DNA from: RGDT01 sp964630925
Lineage (GTDB): Bacteria > Planctomycetota > Planctomycetia > Gemmatales > Gemmataceae
NCBI GenBank assembly: GCA_964630925.1
Contig: CAZVZK010000009.1
Location: 54,633 to 118,632, forward strand
Reading direction: 5' to 3'
Length of the DNA stretch: 64,000 bases
This document shows positions 38,641 to 47,755 of this stretch, piece by piece (the stretch's first letter is position 1; each line of letters starts with the position of its first letter). A program made the translations under genes and the position numbers. The notes below the pieces were generated by a model. The model saw nothing but the letters and a program-made list of their open reading frames with translations. It was not told the DNA's origin and made no database searches.

Positions 38641-38770
38641 GCGGTTCACGGGACTCACTCCCTCAACGGGTGGAAAACATAGGGGGTGGCGGGGGAGTCG
38701 CCGGCAATCTTTGCCAGGCCACCTGAAGAGATAGCATGAGAAATCGGGCGAGGCGCGAGTCTAATTCGGA

Positions 38771-39940
38771 TTATCCGGCGGAATTGGCGCAGAAGAACGC
38801 CAGCGACGGCCCCAGCTCCTTCTCCGGCCCCATGGCGTTCTGTACAGCCTGGAGGACGGACCCCCCGAGGCCGCGGCCCTGGACGGCGAGGATGTCCTCC
38901 TTGCACTCGGACCATGCACGCACCACGTCCGGCGCCCACTGCGTTCCGGCCCCGGAGCGGAGGATGGCCTCGACGCGGGCGGCGGGCATCCCGGCACGGT
39001 AGGGTCTGCTGGACAGCATGGCGTCGCACGAGTCGGCGACGGCGAGGATGCGGGCCGTCAGGGGGACGGCGTCGCCGGCCAGGCCGTCGGGGTAGCCCAT
39101 GCCGTCGTGCCTCTCGTGGTGGCTCCGGACCATCGGGCGCAGGTGCCGGAGCTGCGGGACGTGCGACAGGATGGCGTCGCCGATGCCCGGATGCTCCTTG
39201 ATCTGGGCGAATTCCGCGTCGTCGAGCGGTCCGGGCTTGCGCAGGACGGCGTCGGGCACGCCGACCTTGCCGATGTCGTGGAGCAGCCCGCCCAGGTACA
39301 GCTCGCTGACGGCGCCGTGGCCCAAACGCATCTGCTCGCCGATGAGTACCGCCATGCGGGCGACGCGCTCGCTGTGTCCGCGTGTGTACTCATCGCGGGC
39401 GTCGAGGGTGGCGGTGAGGCAGCGGACGAGCCCGAACAGGACCTCCTTGAGCTGGTTGTTGGTGTCCTGCTGCTGTTGTTGCTGGAGGAGCATCTTGCGG
39501 GCCAGCGACATCAGGCGCAGGTCGCGTGCGTTGAGCGGCGGCGACGGCTCGTGGCGCAGCGCGATGATCCAGGCGGCGCGGCTGCGGCTGAGGCGGATGA
39601 GCGCGGCGCTGCCGGGGGGCAGGCCGGTGGCGTCCGGGAGGTCGGGCAAGAGGGCCTGCCCCGAGTCGTCGGCGGCGCGGATGAGCTGGCGGCAGGCGGA
39701 GGCGTAGGGCGAGTGATCGGCCCCGGCGGGCAGGCCGGCGGCCTCGGACACCTCGCGGCGTGAGCCGGTGTACAGGAGCACGGCGTCGGACCGGGTGGCC
39801 GAGCGCACCATGCCGAGGGTGAGACGCATCTGCCCGCCGATGTCGTGCGTCTGGGGCAGTTGCTGGAGGAACTTCTCCAGGGCCTCCAGCGATTCGCTGT
39901 GCGCGGAGCGGCGGGGCGGGTCGAGCGGCGACGTGTTCAA
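38771..39940 (-). CDS. HD-GYP domain protein (c-di-GMP phosphodiesterase-like)
   Basis: 389 aa. The start is TTG at 39940 with AGAGGTAG 5 nt upstream; no ATG fits as well. Residues 35-140 look like a GAF-type sensor. A helical Gln-rich linker (LLQQQQQQDT) leads to the HD-GYP domain (170-330): H221-D222 in LLHDIGKVGVPD, HHERHDGMGYPDG (GYP at 282-284) and RILAVADSCDAM. It should hydrolyse cyclic di-GMP. It lies 33 nt downstream of the ECF sigma factor gene on the same strand, so co-transcription is likely. Confidence 0.92.
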   Translation of the reverse strand: MNTSPLDPPRRSAHSESLEALEKFLQQLPQTHDIGGQMRLTLGMVRSATRSDAVLLYTGSRREVSEAAGLPAGADHSPYASACRQLIRAADDSGQALLPDLPDATGLPPGSAALIRLSRSRAAWIIALRHEPSPPLNARDLRLMSLARKMLLQQQQQQDTNNQLKEVLFGLVRCLTATLDARDEYTRGHSERVARMAVLIGEQMRLGHGAVSELYLGGLLHDIGKVGVPDAVLRKPGPLDDAEFAQIKEHPGIGDAILSHVPQLRHLRPMVRSHHERHDGMGYPDGLAGDAVPLTARILAVADSCDAMLSSRPYRAGMPAARVEAILRSGAGTQWAPDVVRAWSECKEDILAVQGRGLGGSVLQAVQNAMGPEKELGPSLAFFCANSAG

Positions 39941-39973
39941 CGGGCTACCTCTTGGGGTGGGTGGGTGCGGGCT

Positions 39974-40537
39974 TCAGGCCTCGAGCAGGACGCGGAGCCG
40001 GGCACGGACGTCCTGGAGCAGACGCTCCACGGTGCGTTTCGAGCGGCCGGTGGCGGTGGCGATCTCGGCGACCTCGTGGCCGGCGATCCGCATCTCGGCC
40101 ATGCGGCGGTGGGCCTCGGGGAGGCGGGACAGGGCGTCGCCGACGCTGGCCTCCAGGTGGGCGGTGTCGGAGGCGGTGTCGGGCAGGTAGGCGGGGTCGG
40201 AGGCGGCGTCCTGGCGGAGGTCGCGGCGGGCGGCGCGGTGGAACGCCTCCTCGCTGCGCACCTTGTTGAGGGTGATGACCAGGAGCAGGCCCCACAGCTC
40301 CTCACCGGGCGGCACGTCGTAATCCCCCTTGGTCACATGGCGGAAGAAGCGTCGGAACACCGACTGGACGATGTCGTCGGGCTCGACCCGCTGGGACAGG
40401 GCCTGCGAGCAGCGTGCCCGCACCAGCCCACGCAGCCGGGCGGCGTAACGCAGGTAGAGGCGCGTGGCGGCGTCCTGCTGGCCGCGCCGCAGCTGCACCA
40501 GCAGGGAGCGGTCGGACGGGGCGGGGGTGTCGCTCAT
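39974..40537 (-). CDS. ECF-type RNA polymerase sigma factor
   Basis: 187 aa from ATG 40537. Region 2: LYLRYAARLRGLVRARCS...VEPDDIVQSVFRRFFRHV. Region 4: LSRLPEAHRRMAEMRIAGHEVAEIATATGRSKRTVERLLQDVRARL, with a clear helix-turn-helix. Sequences of this kind (DIVQSVFRRFF) belong to the large planctomycete-expanded ECF group. No anti-sigma gene is adjacent; the HD-GYP gene follows. Such sigma factors are often linked to Ser/Thr kinases, and a kinase gene lies upstream, separated by 594 nt. Confidence 0.93.
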   Translation of the reverse strand: MSDTPAPSDRSLLVQLRRGQQDAATRLYLRYAARLRGLVRARCSQALSQRVEPDDIVQSVFRRFFRHVTKGDYDVPPGEELWGLLLVITLNKVRSEEAFHRAARRDLRQDAASDPAYLPDTASDTAHLEASVGDALSRLPEAHRRMAEMRIAGHEVAEIATATGRSKRTVERLLQDVRARLRVLLEA

Positions 40538-40632
40538 CGTCTCACCCTTGAGAACCGGATTGCCCGGTCCATCCGCCAAGGAAACGGAAAGTCCCGGACG
40601 GCCGGTAAGGTCATAGTAGCTCAGGATCACGG

Positions 40633-40676
40633 CCATTGCAGGGGTGGGGGTGTGAGGGGGTGAAATGCAATGCAAT
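40633..40676. repeat. G-core inverted-repeat element, copy 1
   Basis: Arms ATTGCA (40634-40639) and TGCAAT (40671-40676) flank a G-rich core with GGGGGTGTGAGGGGG. The right arm motif is iterated (ATGCAATGCAAT). It lies about 95 nt upstream of the sigma factor start on that gene's promoter side. The same architecture recurs at 40892-41003 and 58966-59036. Confidence 0.65.
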
Positions 40677-40891
40677 CCTCCCGGGGGCCAACCCCTCGCG
40701 TCATTCGACGCCCCTCGTTGAAGCGACGCCCGGAGGGCCAGGATCGAAGGCGTGGGCACCGCTGGAGGGGCGGGCGTGGTGTCGGAGGTGTTGGGTCGCC
40801 GGGTGCCGGGGCTGAGGCGACCGACGCCGCGGCCCGCGCGGCGTCACCATGCCCGGGTCAGGCGCGTGGGCACGGCTGATCGCCGGGACGA

Positions 40892-41003
40892 TTCGTTTCC
40901 GTGGCGCGGGGGGGGTGTGAGGGGGGTCGGGAAACGAACTTCCACAAGTCGTTCTGTCGCCTGCATTTGCGGCGGTCAAGTTCGTTTCCCTGGTTCGTTT
41001 CCC
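40892..41003. repeat. G-core inverted-repeat element, copy 2
   Basis: Perfect 9-bp arms TTCGTTTCC (40892-40900) and GGAAACGAA (40930-40938) flank a core with GGGGGTGTGAGGGGGG. Two further direct copies of the arm motif (GTTCGTTTCCC) follow within 65 nt. The arm differs from copy 1 but the core is nearly the same. Confidence 0.68.
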
Positions 41004-41131
41004 TCACTGATGGGCGTCCATCCGCCTCCATCCGGGGCGGGGGGCGTCGGGGAGGCCTGATCCGGCGGGTGTGGCTTCAAAGTGGGGTGTCCGTCGTTCC
41101 GTCTCATTCCCACCCCGGGCCCAACGGTGAG

Positions 41132-42334
<1,203 letters not shown>

Positions 42335-42484
42335 GGAGGGGGCCTGGGGGGCGGTGCCAACACCATGTCTAGTGTAGCTCATGATCGCGGGAGGGCGCGA
42401 TTTCGGCTAGCGAGGCTGGCCGGCCCGGATACAATCAACGGGAGAAGTCCGCGCCCACGACCCCTCCACCAGGAGACCCTCTCG

Positions 42485-42901
42485 ATGACCGCGTTCCGCA
42501 CCGCCTTGATCCTCGCCGCCGTGTGCATCATCTCCACCACCGCCGCCCTGGCCGAAGAGCCGGCGATCAAGAAGAAGGGCGACAAGGAGAAGGAGTTCTG
42601 GAAGTCGGTGGGCGAGGCGATCGTGAAGAAGGCGCGCTCCGACCCGCGCAAGATGGAGATGGAGGACATGAAGATCACCGAGAAGAAGGGCGCCACCCAC
42701 CGGCGGATCGTCGAGCTCAAGATGATCTACTTCGGCTCGGTGAGCGGCTCGAAGTTCACGGCCGACATCAAGATCGACTGCGACGCCACCGACAAGGACA
42801 AGTGGGAGGTGCTGTCCATCGAGTACAAGGACGACAACAGGACGCCACGCCTGGGCTCCGACGCGCGGATCAAGGAGTACATCAAGGTCCTGAACCGCTG
42901 A
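42485..42901 (+). CDS. Small exported protein, function unknown
   Basis: 138 aa from ATG 42485 (AGGAGA upstream). The signal peptide is FRTALILAAVCIISTTAALAEE. The mature part is basic (KKKGDKEKEFWKSVGEAIVKKARS) then beta-rich (THRRIVELKMIYFGSVSGSKFTADIKIDCDAT...WEVLSIEYKDDN), similar in layout to small planctomycete periplasmic proteins with a C-terminal sheet. No family name. Followed by a strong hairpin. Divergent from the kinase with 150 nt between starts. Confidence 0.75.
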   Translation: MTAFRTALILAAVCIISTTAALAEEPAIKKKGDKEKEFWKSVGEAIVKKARSDPRKMEMEDMKITEKKGATHRRIVELKMIYFGSVSGSKFTADIKIDCDATDKDKWEVLSIEYKDDNRTPRLGSDARIKEYIKVLNR

Positions 42902-42968
42902 CGTGCGGGTGAAGACACCACCACGGATTTCACGGATCGGCACCGATCGAACCAAGATCAGAATGCGT

Positions 42969-43011
42969 AAGCAGGCAGGCAGAAGGCATCGGGCCTTCTG
43001 CCTGCCTGCTT
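42969..43011. terminator. Long perfect hairpin between convergent genes
   Basis: 18-bp perfect arms (42969-42986 and 42994-43011, containing GCAGGCAGGCAGAAGG) with a 7-nt loop. It lies between the plus-strand stop at 42901 and the ribBA stop at 43095. The upstream stretch 42915-42940 (CCACGGATTTCACGGATC) resembles a motif often seen in repeated intergenic hairpins, so it may be a repeat as well as a terminator. Confidence 0.6.
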
Positions 43012-43094
43012 GTCTTCTGCCGGATCCGTTCTGGCCGTGTGTCGGCAGGGATGCTGTCCCGCTGACATCGGTCCGGCAACCGCCTGGGCGTCGC

Positions 43095-44345
43095 TCACCC
43101 CTCGTCGATGGGGCCGAGCAGGTGGCCGAGCTTCGCTCGCTTCGTCTCGAGATACCGCTTGTTGCTCTCGTTGGCCGGCACCTGGATCGGCACACGCTCC
43201 ACGATCCGCAGCCCGTAGCCGTCCACGCCCACCACCTTGCGCGGGTTGTTCGTCAACAGGCGGAGCTGGCGGATGCCCAGGTCGAACAGCACCTGGGCGC
43301 CGATGCCGTAGTGGCGCAGGTCGGCGCCGAAGCCCAGGCGGGCGTTGGCCTCCACGGTGTCGAGGCCCTCCTCCTGCTGGAGCTTGTACGCCCGCAGCTT
43401 CTGCATGAGGCCGATGCCCCGGCCCTCCTGCCGCATGTACAGCAACGCCCCCCGGCCCTCCTTGGCGATCTGGGCCATCGCGTGGTGGAGCTGGGGCCCG
43501 CAATCGCACAACAGTGAGCCGAGCATGTCGCCCGTCAGGCACTGGCTGTGGATGCGCACCAGGATCGGGGCGTCCTGCACGGGGATCTGGCCCGCCACCT
43601 CCACGCCCACGCCGCCCATCGTCAGGGCGAGGTGCGGCTCGGGGTCCACGAGCGACGTGTAGGCGAACACGTCGAACTCGCCGGCCCGCGTGGGCAGTTT
43701 CATGTGCAGCTCGCGGCGGACCAGCTTCTCGCGCTGGCGGCGGTGCTTGATGAGGTCCTCGATGGTGCACATCTTCAGGCCGTGTGTCTGGCAGAAGCCC
43801 TTGAGGTCGGGCACGCGGGCCATGCTGCCGTCGGCGTTGAGGATCTCGCAGATGACCGCGGCCTCCTGGAAGCCGGCGAGGCGGGCGAGGTCGGTGCTGG
43901 CCTCGGTGTGGCCCGCACGCACGAGGACGCCGCCGGGTTGGGCACGCAGGCCGTCCATGTGGCCGGGGCGCACGAGGTCGCCGGCGCCGGAGCGCGGGTC
44001 GATGGCCACGGCGATGGTGCGGGCGCGGTCGAAGGCGCTGGTGCCCGTGTGGACGCCGGTGCGGGCGTCGAACTTCACGGTGAACGCCGTGCCCATGCGG
44101 CTGTTGTTCGTCGGCGCCTGGGCGTGGAGGTGCAGGCGGTCGCAGATGGCCTCGGAGAGCGAGAGGCAGAGGATGCCGCGGCCGTGGGTGAGCATGAAGT
44201 TGACGGCCTCGGGCGAGGCGCGTTCGGCGGCCATGACGAGGTCGCCCTCGTTCTCGCGGTGCTCGTCATCGACGACGACGATCATGCGGCCCTGGCGCAA
44301 TTCGTCGAGGGCCTCCTCGATGGTGCAGAAGCCGGCGTCCGGCAT
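43095..44345 (-). CDS. ribBA: Bifunctional DHBP synthase / GTP cyclohydrolase II
   Basis: 416 aa, full length. The N-terminal RibB domain (1-205) has VVDDEHRENEGDLVMAAE, the metal/substrate loop, and AGHTEASTDLARLAG. The C-terminal RibA domain (210-416) has the zinc site C-L-T-G-D...LLCDCG, RQEGRGIGL, and LRHYGIGAQVL...LLTNNPRKV. It feeds both branches of riboflavin synthesis: GTP to the diaminopyrimidine, and ribulose 5-phosphate to 3,4-dihydroxy-2-butanone 4-phosphate. The product is used by RibH, encoded at 8044-8463. A SUKH-like gene lies 30 nt upstream on the same strand. Confidence 0.97.
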   Translation of the reverse strand: MPDAGFCTIEEALDELRQGRMIVVVDDEHRENEGDLVMAAERASPEAVNFMLTHGRGILCLSLSEAICDRLHLHAQAPTNNSRMGTAFTVKFDARTGVHTGTSAFDRARTIAVAIDPRSGAGDLVRPGHMDGLRAQPGGVLVRAGHTEASTDLARLAGFQEAAVICEILNADGSMARVPDLKGFCQTHGLKMCTIEDLIKHRRQREKLVRRELHMKLPTRAGEFDVFAYTSLVDPEPHLALTMGGVGVEVAGQIPVQDAPILVRIHSQCLTGDMLGSLLCDCGPQLHHAMAQIAKEGRGALLYMRQEGRGIGLMQKLRAYKLQQEEGLDTVEANARLGFGADLRHYGIGAQVLFDLGIRQLRLLTNNPRKVVGVDGYGLRIVERVPIQVPANESNKRYLETKRAKLGHLLGPIDEG

Positions 44346-44375
44346 GGCGGTGCGTCTCGCAGGGTCGGGCTGGTG

Positions 44376-45026
44376 CTATTGTAGGCCGGGTCGTGCTGTG
44401 CCGTCGCTACTTGCCTCCCCTGGCGAAGACCGGAGGAGCAAGAGGAAGGCATCAAAGTTCGGGGCCACGGGGACGGTGAAGTCGGAGTAGCGGACCTCGT
44501 CACGGCCGGCCGCCTCCCGGCGGAAGGACTCTTCCTGGGCCGCGTGAGCCAGCCACACGACGACCGCAGGACGTGACCACCCTGGCTGATAGAAGAACGC
44601 AAGGAGGTCGGTATCGCCTTCGGTGAGGCTCATGTGGTCGGGATGAAGGCCGCCCCAGCAAAGGGCGGCGAACGGGAGCAGCCTCTCGCCAGCAAAGAGG
44701 TTGCGGCAGCTCGGCCCTTCCTGGTCGATGAGCGTCAGGACGCTCCAGTCGATGCGAATATCCCTCGGTGGAAACTCCCAGGAGGGGCGGGCCGGCGGCT
44801 CCAGGGGTGAATCGTCGTCCACCAAGGTGAGAAAGCGCCCGATCTGGTAGGTCTTGCCGTCCTCGGCGCGGAAGTATGCCTTGCGTGGGATGCCGCCGTG
44901 CCACCGCCGAGCATGCTCGAGGTAGGCCTCGTCCAACGCGTTGCCTCGATACTCTTGAAGAAAGCGAGCGACCCGCAGATCAACGGGGCCACAGAGGCTG
45001 GCCGGGTCATAGTCGAGGTCGATCAT
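44376..45026 (-). CDS. SMI1/KNR4 (SUKH)-like protein
   Basis: 216 aa from ATG 45026. The pattern VARFLQEYRGNALDEAYLEHARRWHGGIP and later YFRAEDGKTYQIGRFLTLVDD, LLPFAALCWGG and the C-terminal FDAFLLLL matches the SMI1/KNR4 fold, which in bacteria often serves as immunity protein or partner-binding domain. No toxin gene is adjacent; it lies between ribBA and a divergent TIGR02996-FGE gene. Cytoplasmic. The immunity role is speculation. Confidence 0.7.
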   Translation of the reverse strand: MIDLDYDPASLCGPVDLRVARFLQEYRGNALDEAYLEHARRWHGGIPRKAYFRAEDGKTYQIGRFLTLVDDDSPLEPPARPSWEFPPRDIRIDWSVLTLIDQEGPSCRNLFAGERLLPFAALCWGGLHPDHMSLTEGDTDLLAFFYQPGWSRPAVVVWLAHAAQEESFRREAAGRDEVRYSDFTVPVAPNFDAFLLLLRSSPGEASSDGTARPGLQ

Positions 45027-45095
45027 GGGCAGATCCCGGCGGCAGGTGAGGCGACGAATGGGTATTCTACAGGCTGTGGGGCAGAGGCCGACGCG

Positions 45096-46148
45096 ATGAC
45101 GCACGACATCCACCCGGAGCTGGCAGGCCTGTTGGCGGGGTTGCAGGAGTCGCCGGCGGACGACGCCCTGTGGCTCATCGCCGCCGACTGGCTCGAAGAA
45201 CACGGGCAGGACGGCCAGGCCGAATTGATGCGCCTCTCGCGCGGCCTGCCCTCCCTGCCCCGAGGCCCGCGCCTGAAGGCGGAGAAACGTATCCGCGAGC
45301 TGATCGCCGGCGGCGTGCGTCCGTGCGTGCCGGAGATCACCAACGCCCTCGGGATGCGTTTCGCGCTCATCCCGCCGGGGGACTTCCTGATGGGGTCGCC
45401 GGCCAGCGAGGTGGGGCGATGGGCGGACGAGAAGCCGCGCCACCGCGTCACGCTCACACGTGCCTACTGGATGGGCGTCTTCCCCGTCACGCAGGCCCAG
45501 TACTGGGCCGTCATGCGCAAGAGCCCCAGCAGTTTCAGGGCCCACGGCGCCAAGGCGGAGAAGGTGCGCGGCCTCGACACCCGCCACTTCCCTGTCGAGA
45601 GCGTGTCGTGGCACTCCGCCGTGGAGTTCTGCCGCCGGCTGTCGGCGCGGGCGCCCGGCCTCGAGTACTGTCTGCCCACGGAGGCCGAGTGGGAGCATGC
45701 GTGCCGCGCCGGCCTGATGTCCGGCATGTACCACTTCGGCGACGACATCGGGCCGGAAAACCTCAACTACGAGCCCAGCGGCCTCAACAGGCCGTGCCCC
45801 GTGGGGTCGTATCCTCCGAACGCCTTCGGCCTGCACGACATGCACGGCAACGTCTGGGAATGGTGCAGCGGCACAGGCAAGCGCTACACCAGAGGACACG
45901 CCATCGATCCTGACGGCGGCACCGAGGGCGAACGCCGCGCCTACCGCGGCGGCTGCTGGTGCGCCGACTTCGAGCTGGCCCGCGCCGCCGTCCGCGACGT
46001 GGTCGATGCCGACAGCGAGGACGACTATGTCGGCTTCCGCGTGGCGGCCACGGTCACGCCGCCACCTTCCCCCGCTCCTGGCGCAGCTCCAGCCAGCGGG
46101 CGAAGAGCGAGAGGGGGTAGCTCATCATCAGGTACAGGAGCGCGGTGA
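45096..46148 (+). CDS. TIGR02996 head fused to formylglycine-generating-enzyme-like domain
   Basis: 350 aa from ATG 45096. Residues 8-55 are TIGR02996-like (LQESPADDALWLIAADWLEEHGQDGQAELMRL). Residues 85-320 are the SUMF1/FGE C-type-lectin-like fold: FALIPPGDFLMGSPASE, RHRVTLTRAYWMGVFPVTQAQY, FPVESVSWHSAVEFCRRLS, LPTEAEWEHACRAG, GLHDMHGNVWEWC and YRGGCWCADFELARAA. The copper-binding Cys pair of true FGE (GGSxLCxxSYC) is not present in that form, so a binding rather than sulfatase-activating role is more likely. The last 33 residues overlap the convergent permease gene by 95 nt and look like read-through. Confidence 0.85.
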   Translation: MTHDIHPELAGLLAGLQESPADDALWLIAADWLEEHGQDGQAELMRLSRGLPSLPRGPRLKAEKRIRELIAGGVRPCVPEITNALGMRFALIPPGDFLMGSPASEVGRWADEKPRHRVTLTRAYWMGVFPVTQAQYWAVMRKSPSSFRAHGAKAEKVRGLDTRHFPVESVSWHSAVEFCRRLSARAPGLEYCLPTEAEWEHACRAGLMSGMYHFGDDIGPENLNYEPSGLNRPCPVGSYPPNAFGLHDMHGNVWEWCSGTGKRYTRGHAIDPDGGTEGERRAYRGGCWCADFELARAAVRDVVDADSEDDYVGFRVAATVTPPPSPAPGAAPASGRRARGGSSSSGTGAR

Positions 46149-47598
46149 TCAGCGCCAGCTCCGCCATCCGCCCGGGGTTGTTGACGGCGAAGGTGCGGTA
46201 CTGCTGCGTCAATTCGTGGACGGCCACGATGGAGCAGACGGCGGTGTCCTTGAACAGGGCGATGAAGTCGTTCGTCACCGGCGGGATGACCAGGCGCACC
46301 GCCTGCGGGACGATGATGCGCCACAGCGCCGTCATCGGCGTCATGCCCAGGGCGAGGGCCGCCTCCATCTGGCCACGCGGGATGGCCAGCAGGCCGGCGC
46401 GGTAGATCTCGGCCTCGTAGGCGGCGTAGTTGAGTGCCAGGGCCAGGACGGCGGCGGTGAAGGCGTCGAGCCTCACCCCGGCGTGGGGCAGGAAGTAGTA
46501 GATGAACACGAGCTGCAGCACGAGCGGCGTGCCGCGCATCACCTCGACATAGACGGCCAGGGGGTACGAGACGAGGGCCGGCCCGTAGAGCCTGCCGACG
46601 GCGACGAGCAGGCCGACGATCACCGCCAGCGGGAACGACAGGGCGGCGAGCAGGACGGTGGTGCGGGCGGACAGGAGGAGCTGCCAGCAGAATGAGGCCA
46701 GGGTCGGGCGGCGTGGCGACTCGGGGGGCGGCCAGGACGCGCCGACCTTGAGGAGGTCGGCCTGGTCGGCGTCCCACAGGCCGTACTTCTCCAGGATGGC
46801 GCGGAAGCTGCCGTCGCGCAGGCCCTCGGTGATGGCGTCGCCGAGGGCGGCCCGCAGGGCGGGGTCGCGGACGAAGGCGCAGTAGTACGGGTGCTTCACC
46901 GGCCGGATCGCTTCGCCCACCGTGTGCAGGGCGCGGTAACGGGCCTTGTCGCCGTCCAGCTCGAGGTACCACTTCGTCGCCGGGGCGTCCTGGACAACGG
47001 CATGATACGACGGAGGCCTGCCTTCCAACCCAACAGCCCCCTCCATCGCCTTGATGATGCCGTCGAGGCCCAGTGCCTCGATCTTCACCTCGTCCGCGTA
47101 ATGCTCCTGGAGGTAGCGGTGAGAAGCAGAGTCGCGCAGGGTGGCGACCGTGATTGTCGGCTTCCCCGGCACCCGCTTCAGGCCGTCCCAGCCGGTGATC
47201 GGGCTGTCGCGGCGGACGATGAGGCGGATGCGGTAGGCGTAGTACGGCACGGTGGAGAGCATGTCCTCTTCGCGCTCGGGCGTCCACTCGAAGCCGTTGA
47301 ACGCCACGTCGATGTCGCCGCGCTTCAGGTCGCCGGGGATGCTGTCCCACTCGTTCTGATGGAACCGGGCGACCCGGCCCAGCTTGGCGGCGAGATACTG
47401 CATCATCTCGCCCTCGACCCCCGTGGGCTCCTCGTCGCCGTGGCGGATGAGGTAAGGGGCGCCGCCGACGGCGTCGCCGCCCCACCGCAGCAGGCGCTCG
47501 TCGGCGCGTGGCCTCGGCCAGAGCAGGTACACGGCGACGGCGAGGACGGCGGCGGCGAGGAGGATCCACGGCCAGGGGGAGCGGCGCGATTCGGCCAT
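46054..47598 (-). CDS. Polar amino-acid ABC transporter: binding protein fused to permease
   Basis: 514 aa from ATG 47598. One N-terminal TM/signal anchor (WPWILLAAAVLAVAVYLLW), then a periplasmic solute-binding domain of family 3 (residues 40-270: GVEGEMMQYLAAKLGR, IDVAFNGFEWTPEREEDMLST, VGLEGRPPSYHAVVQDAPA, AFVRDPALRAALGDAI). From about 295 comes a HisM/GlnP permease with SARTTVLLAALSFPLAVIVGLLVAVGR and the EAA-loop EAALALGMTPMTALWRIIVPQAVR. Imports an amino acid across the inner membrane; the ATPase subunit is not adjacent and must be elsewhere. The substrate cannot be told. Confidence 0.9.
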   Translation of the reverse strand: MAESRRSPWPWILLAAAVLAVAVYLLWPRPRADERLLRWGGDAVGGAPYLIRHGDEEPTGVEGEMMQYLAAKLGRVARFHQNEWDSIPGDLKRGDIDVAFNGFEWTPEREEDMLSTVPYYAYRIRLIVRRDSPITGWDGLKRVPGKPTITVATLRDSASHRYLQEHYADEVKIEALGLDGIIKAMEGAVGLEGRPPSYHAVVQDAPATKWYLELDGDKARYRALHTVGEAIRPVKHPYYCAFVRDPALRAALGDAITEGLRDGSFRAILEKYGLWDADQADLLKVGASWPPPESPRRPTLASFCWQLLLSARTTVLLAALSFPLAVIVGLLVAVGRLYGPALVSYPLAVYVEVMRGTPLVLQLVFIYYFLPHAGVRLDAFTAAVLALALNYAAYEAEIYRAGLLAIPRGQMEAALALGMTPMTALWRIIVPQAVRLVIPPVTNDFIALFKDTAVCSIVAVHELTQQYRTFAVNNPGRMAELALITALLYLMMSYPLSLFARWLELRQERGKVAA

Positions 47599-47755
47599 CA
47601 GGTGGGGTCTCCGGTGAGGGTGCGTGCGAGGGACATGATACGCGCGCCGGCCGACCAGGCGAGCGGCCCGGCGTAAGCGGGCCGTGTCATCACCGACCGC
47701 TGACATCGCGGGTCGCGCCGCGTCGTGGTATCATCGCGGCTGTGGGGGGGAAGCC

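Larger units (their letters stand above)
40538..41131. other. 594-nt intergenic region with repeat elements
   Basis: No gene is supported here. It holds two G-core inverted-repeat elements (listed separately) and short direct copies of GTTCGTTTCCC at 40980-40990 and 40993-41003. The promoter of the sigma factor gene must lie at its left end. Confidence 0.6.

Noticed and set aside
35905..38682. 925-codon plus-strand frame across the LRR end and the M10-like gene
   Set aside because: Arg-rich out-of-frame translation that spans two real genes on different strands; no domain.
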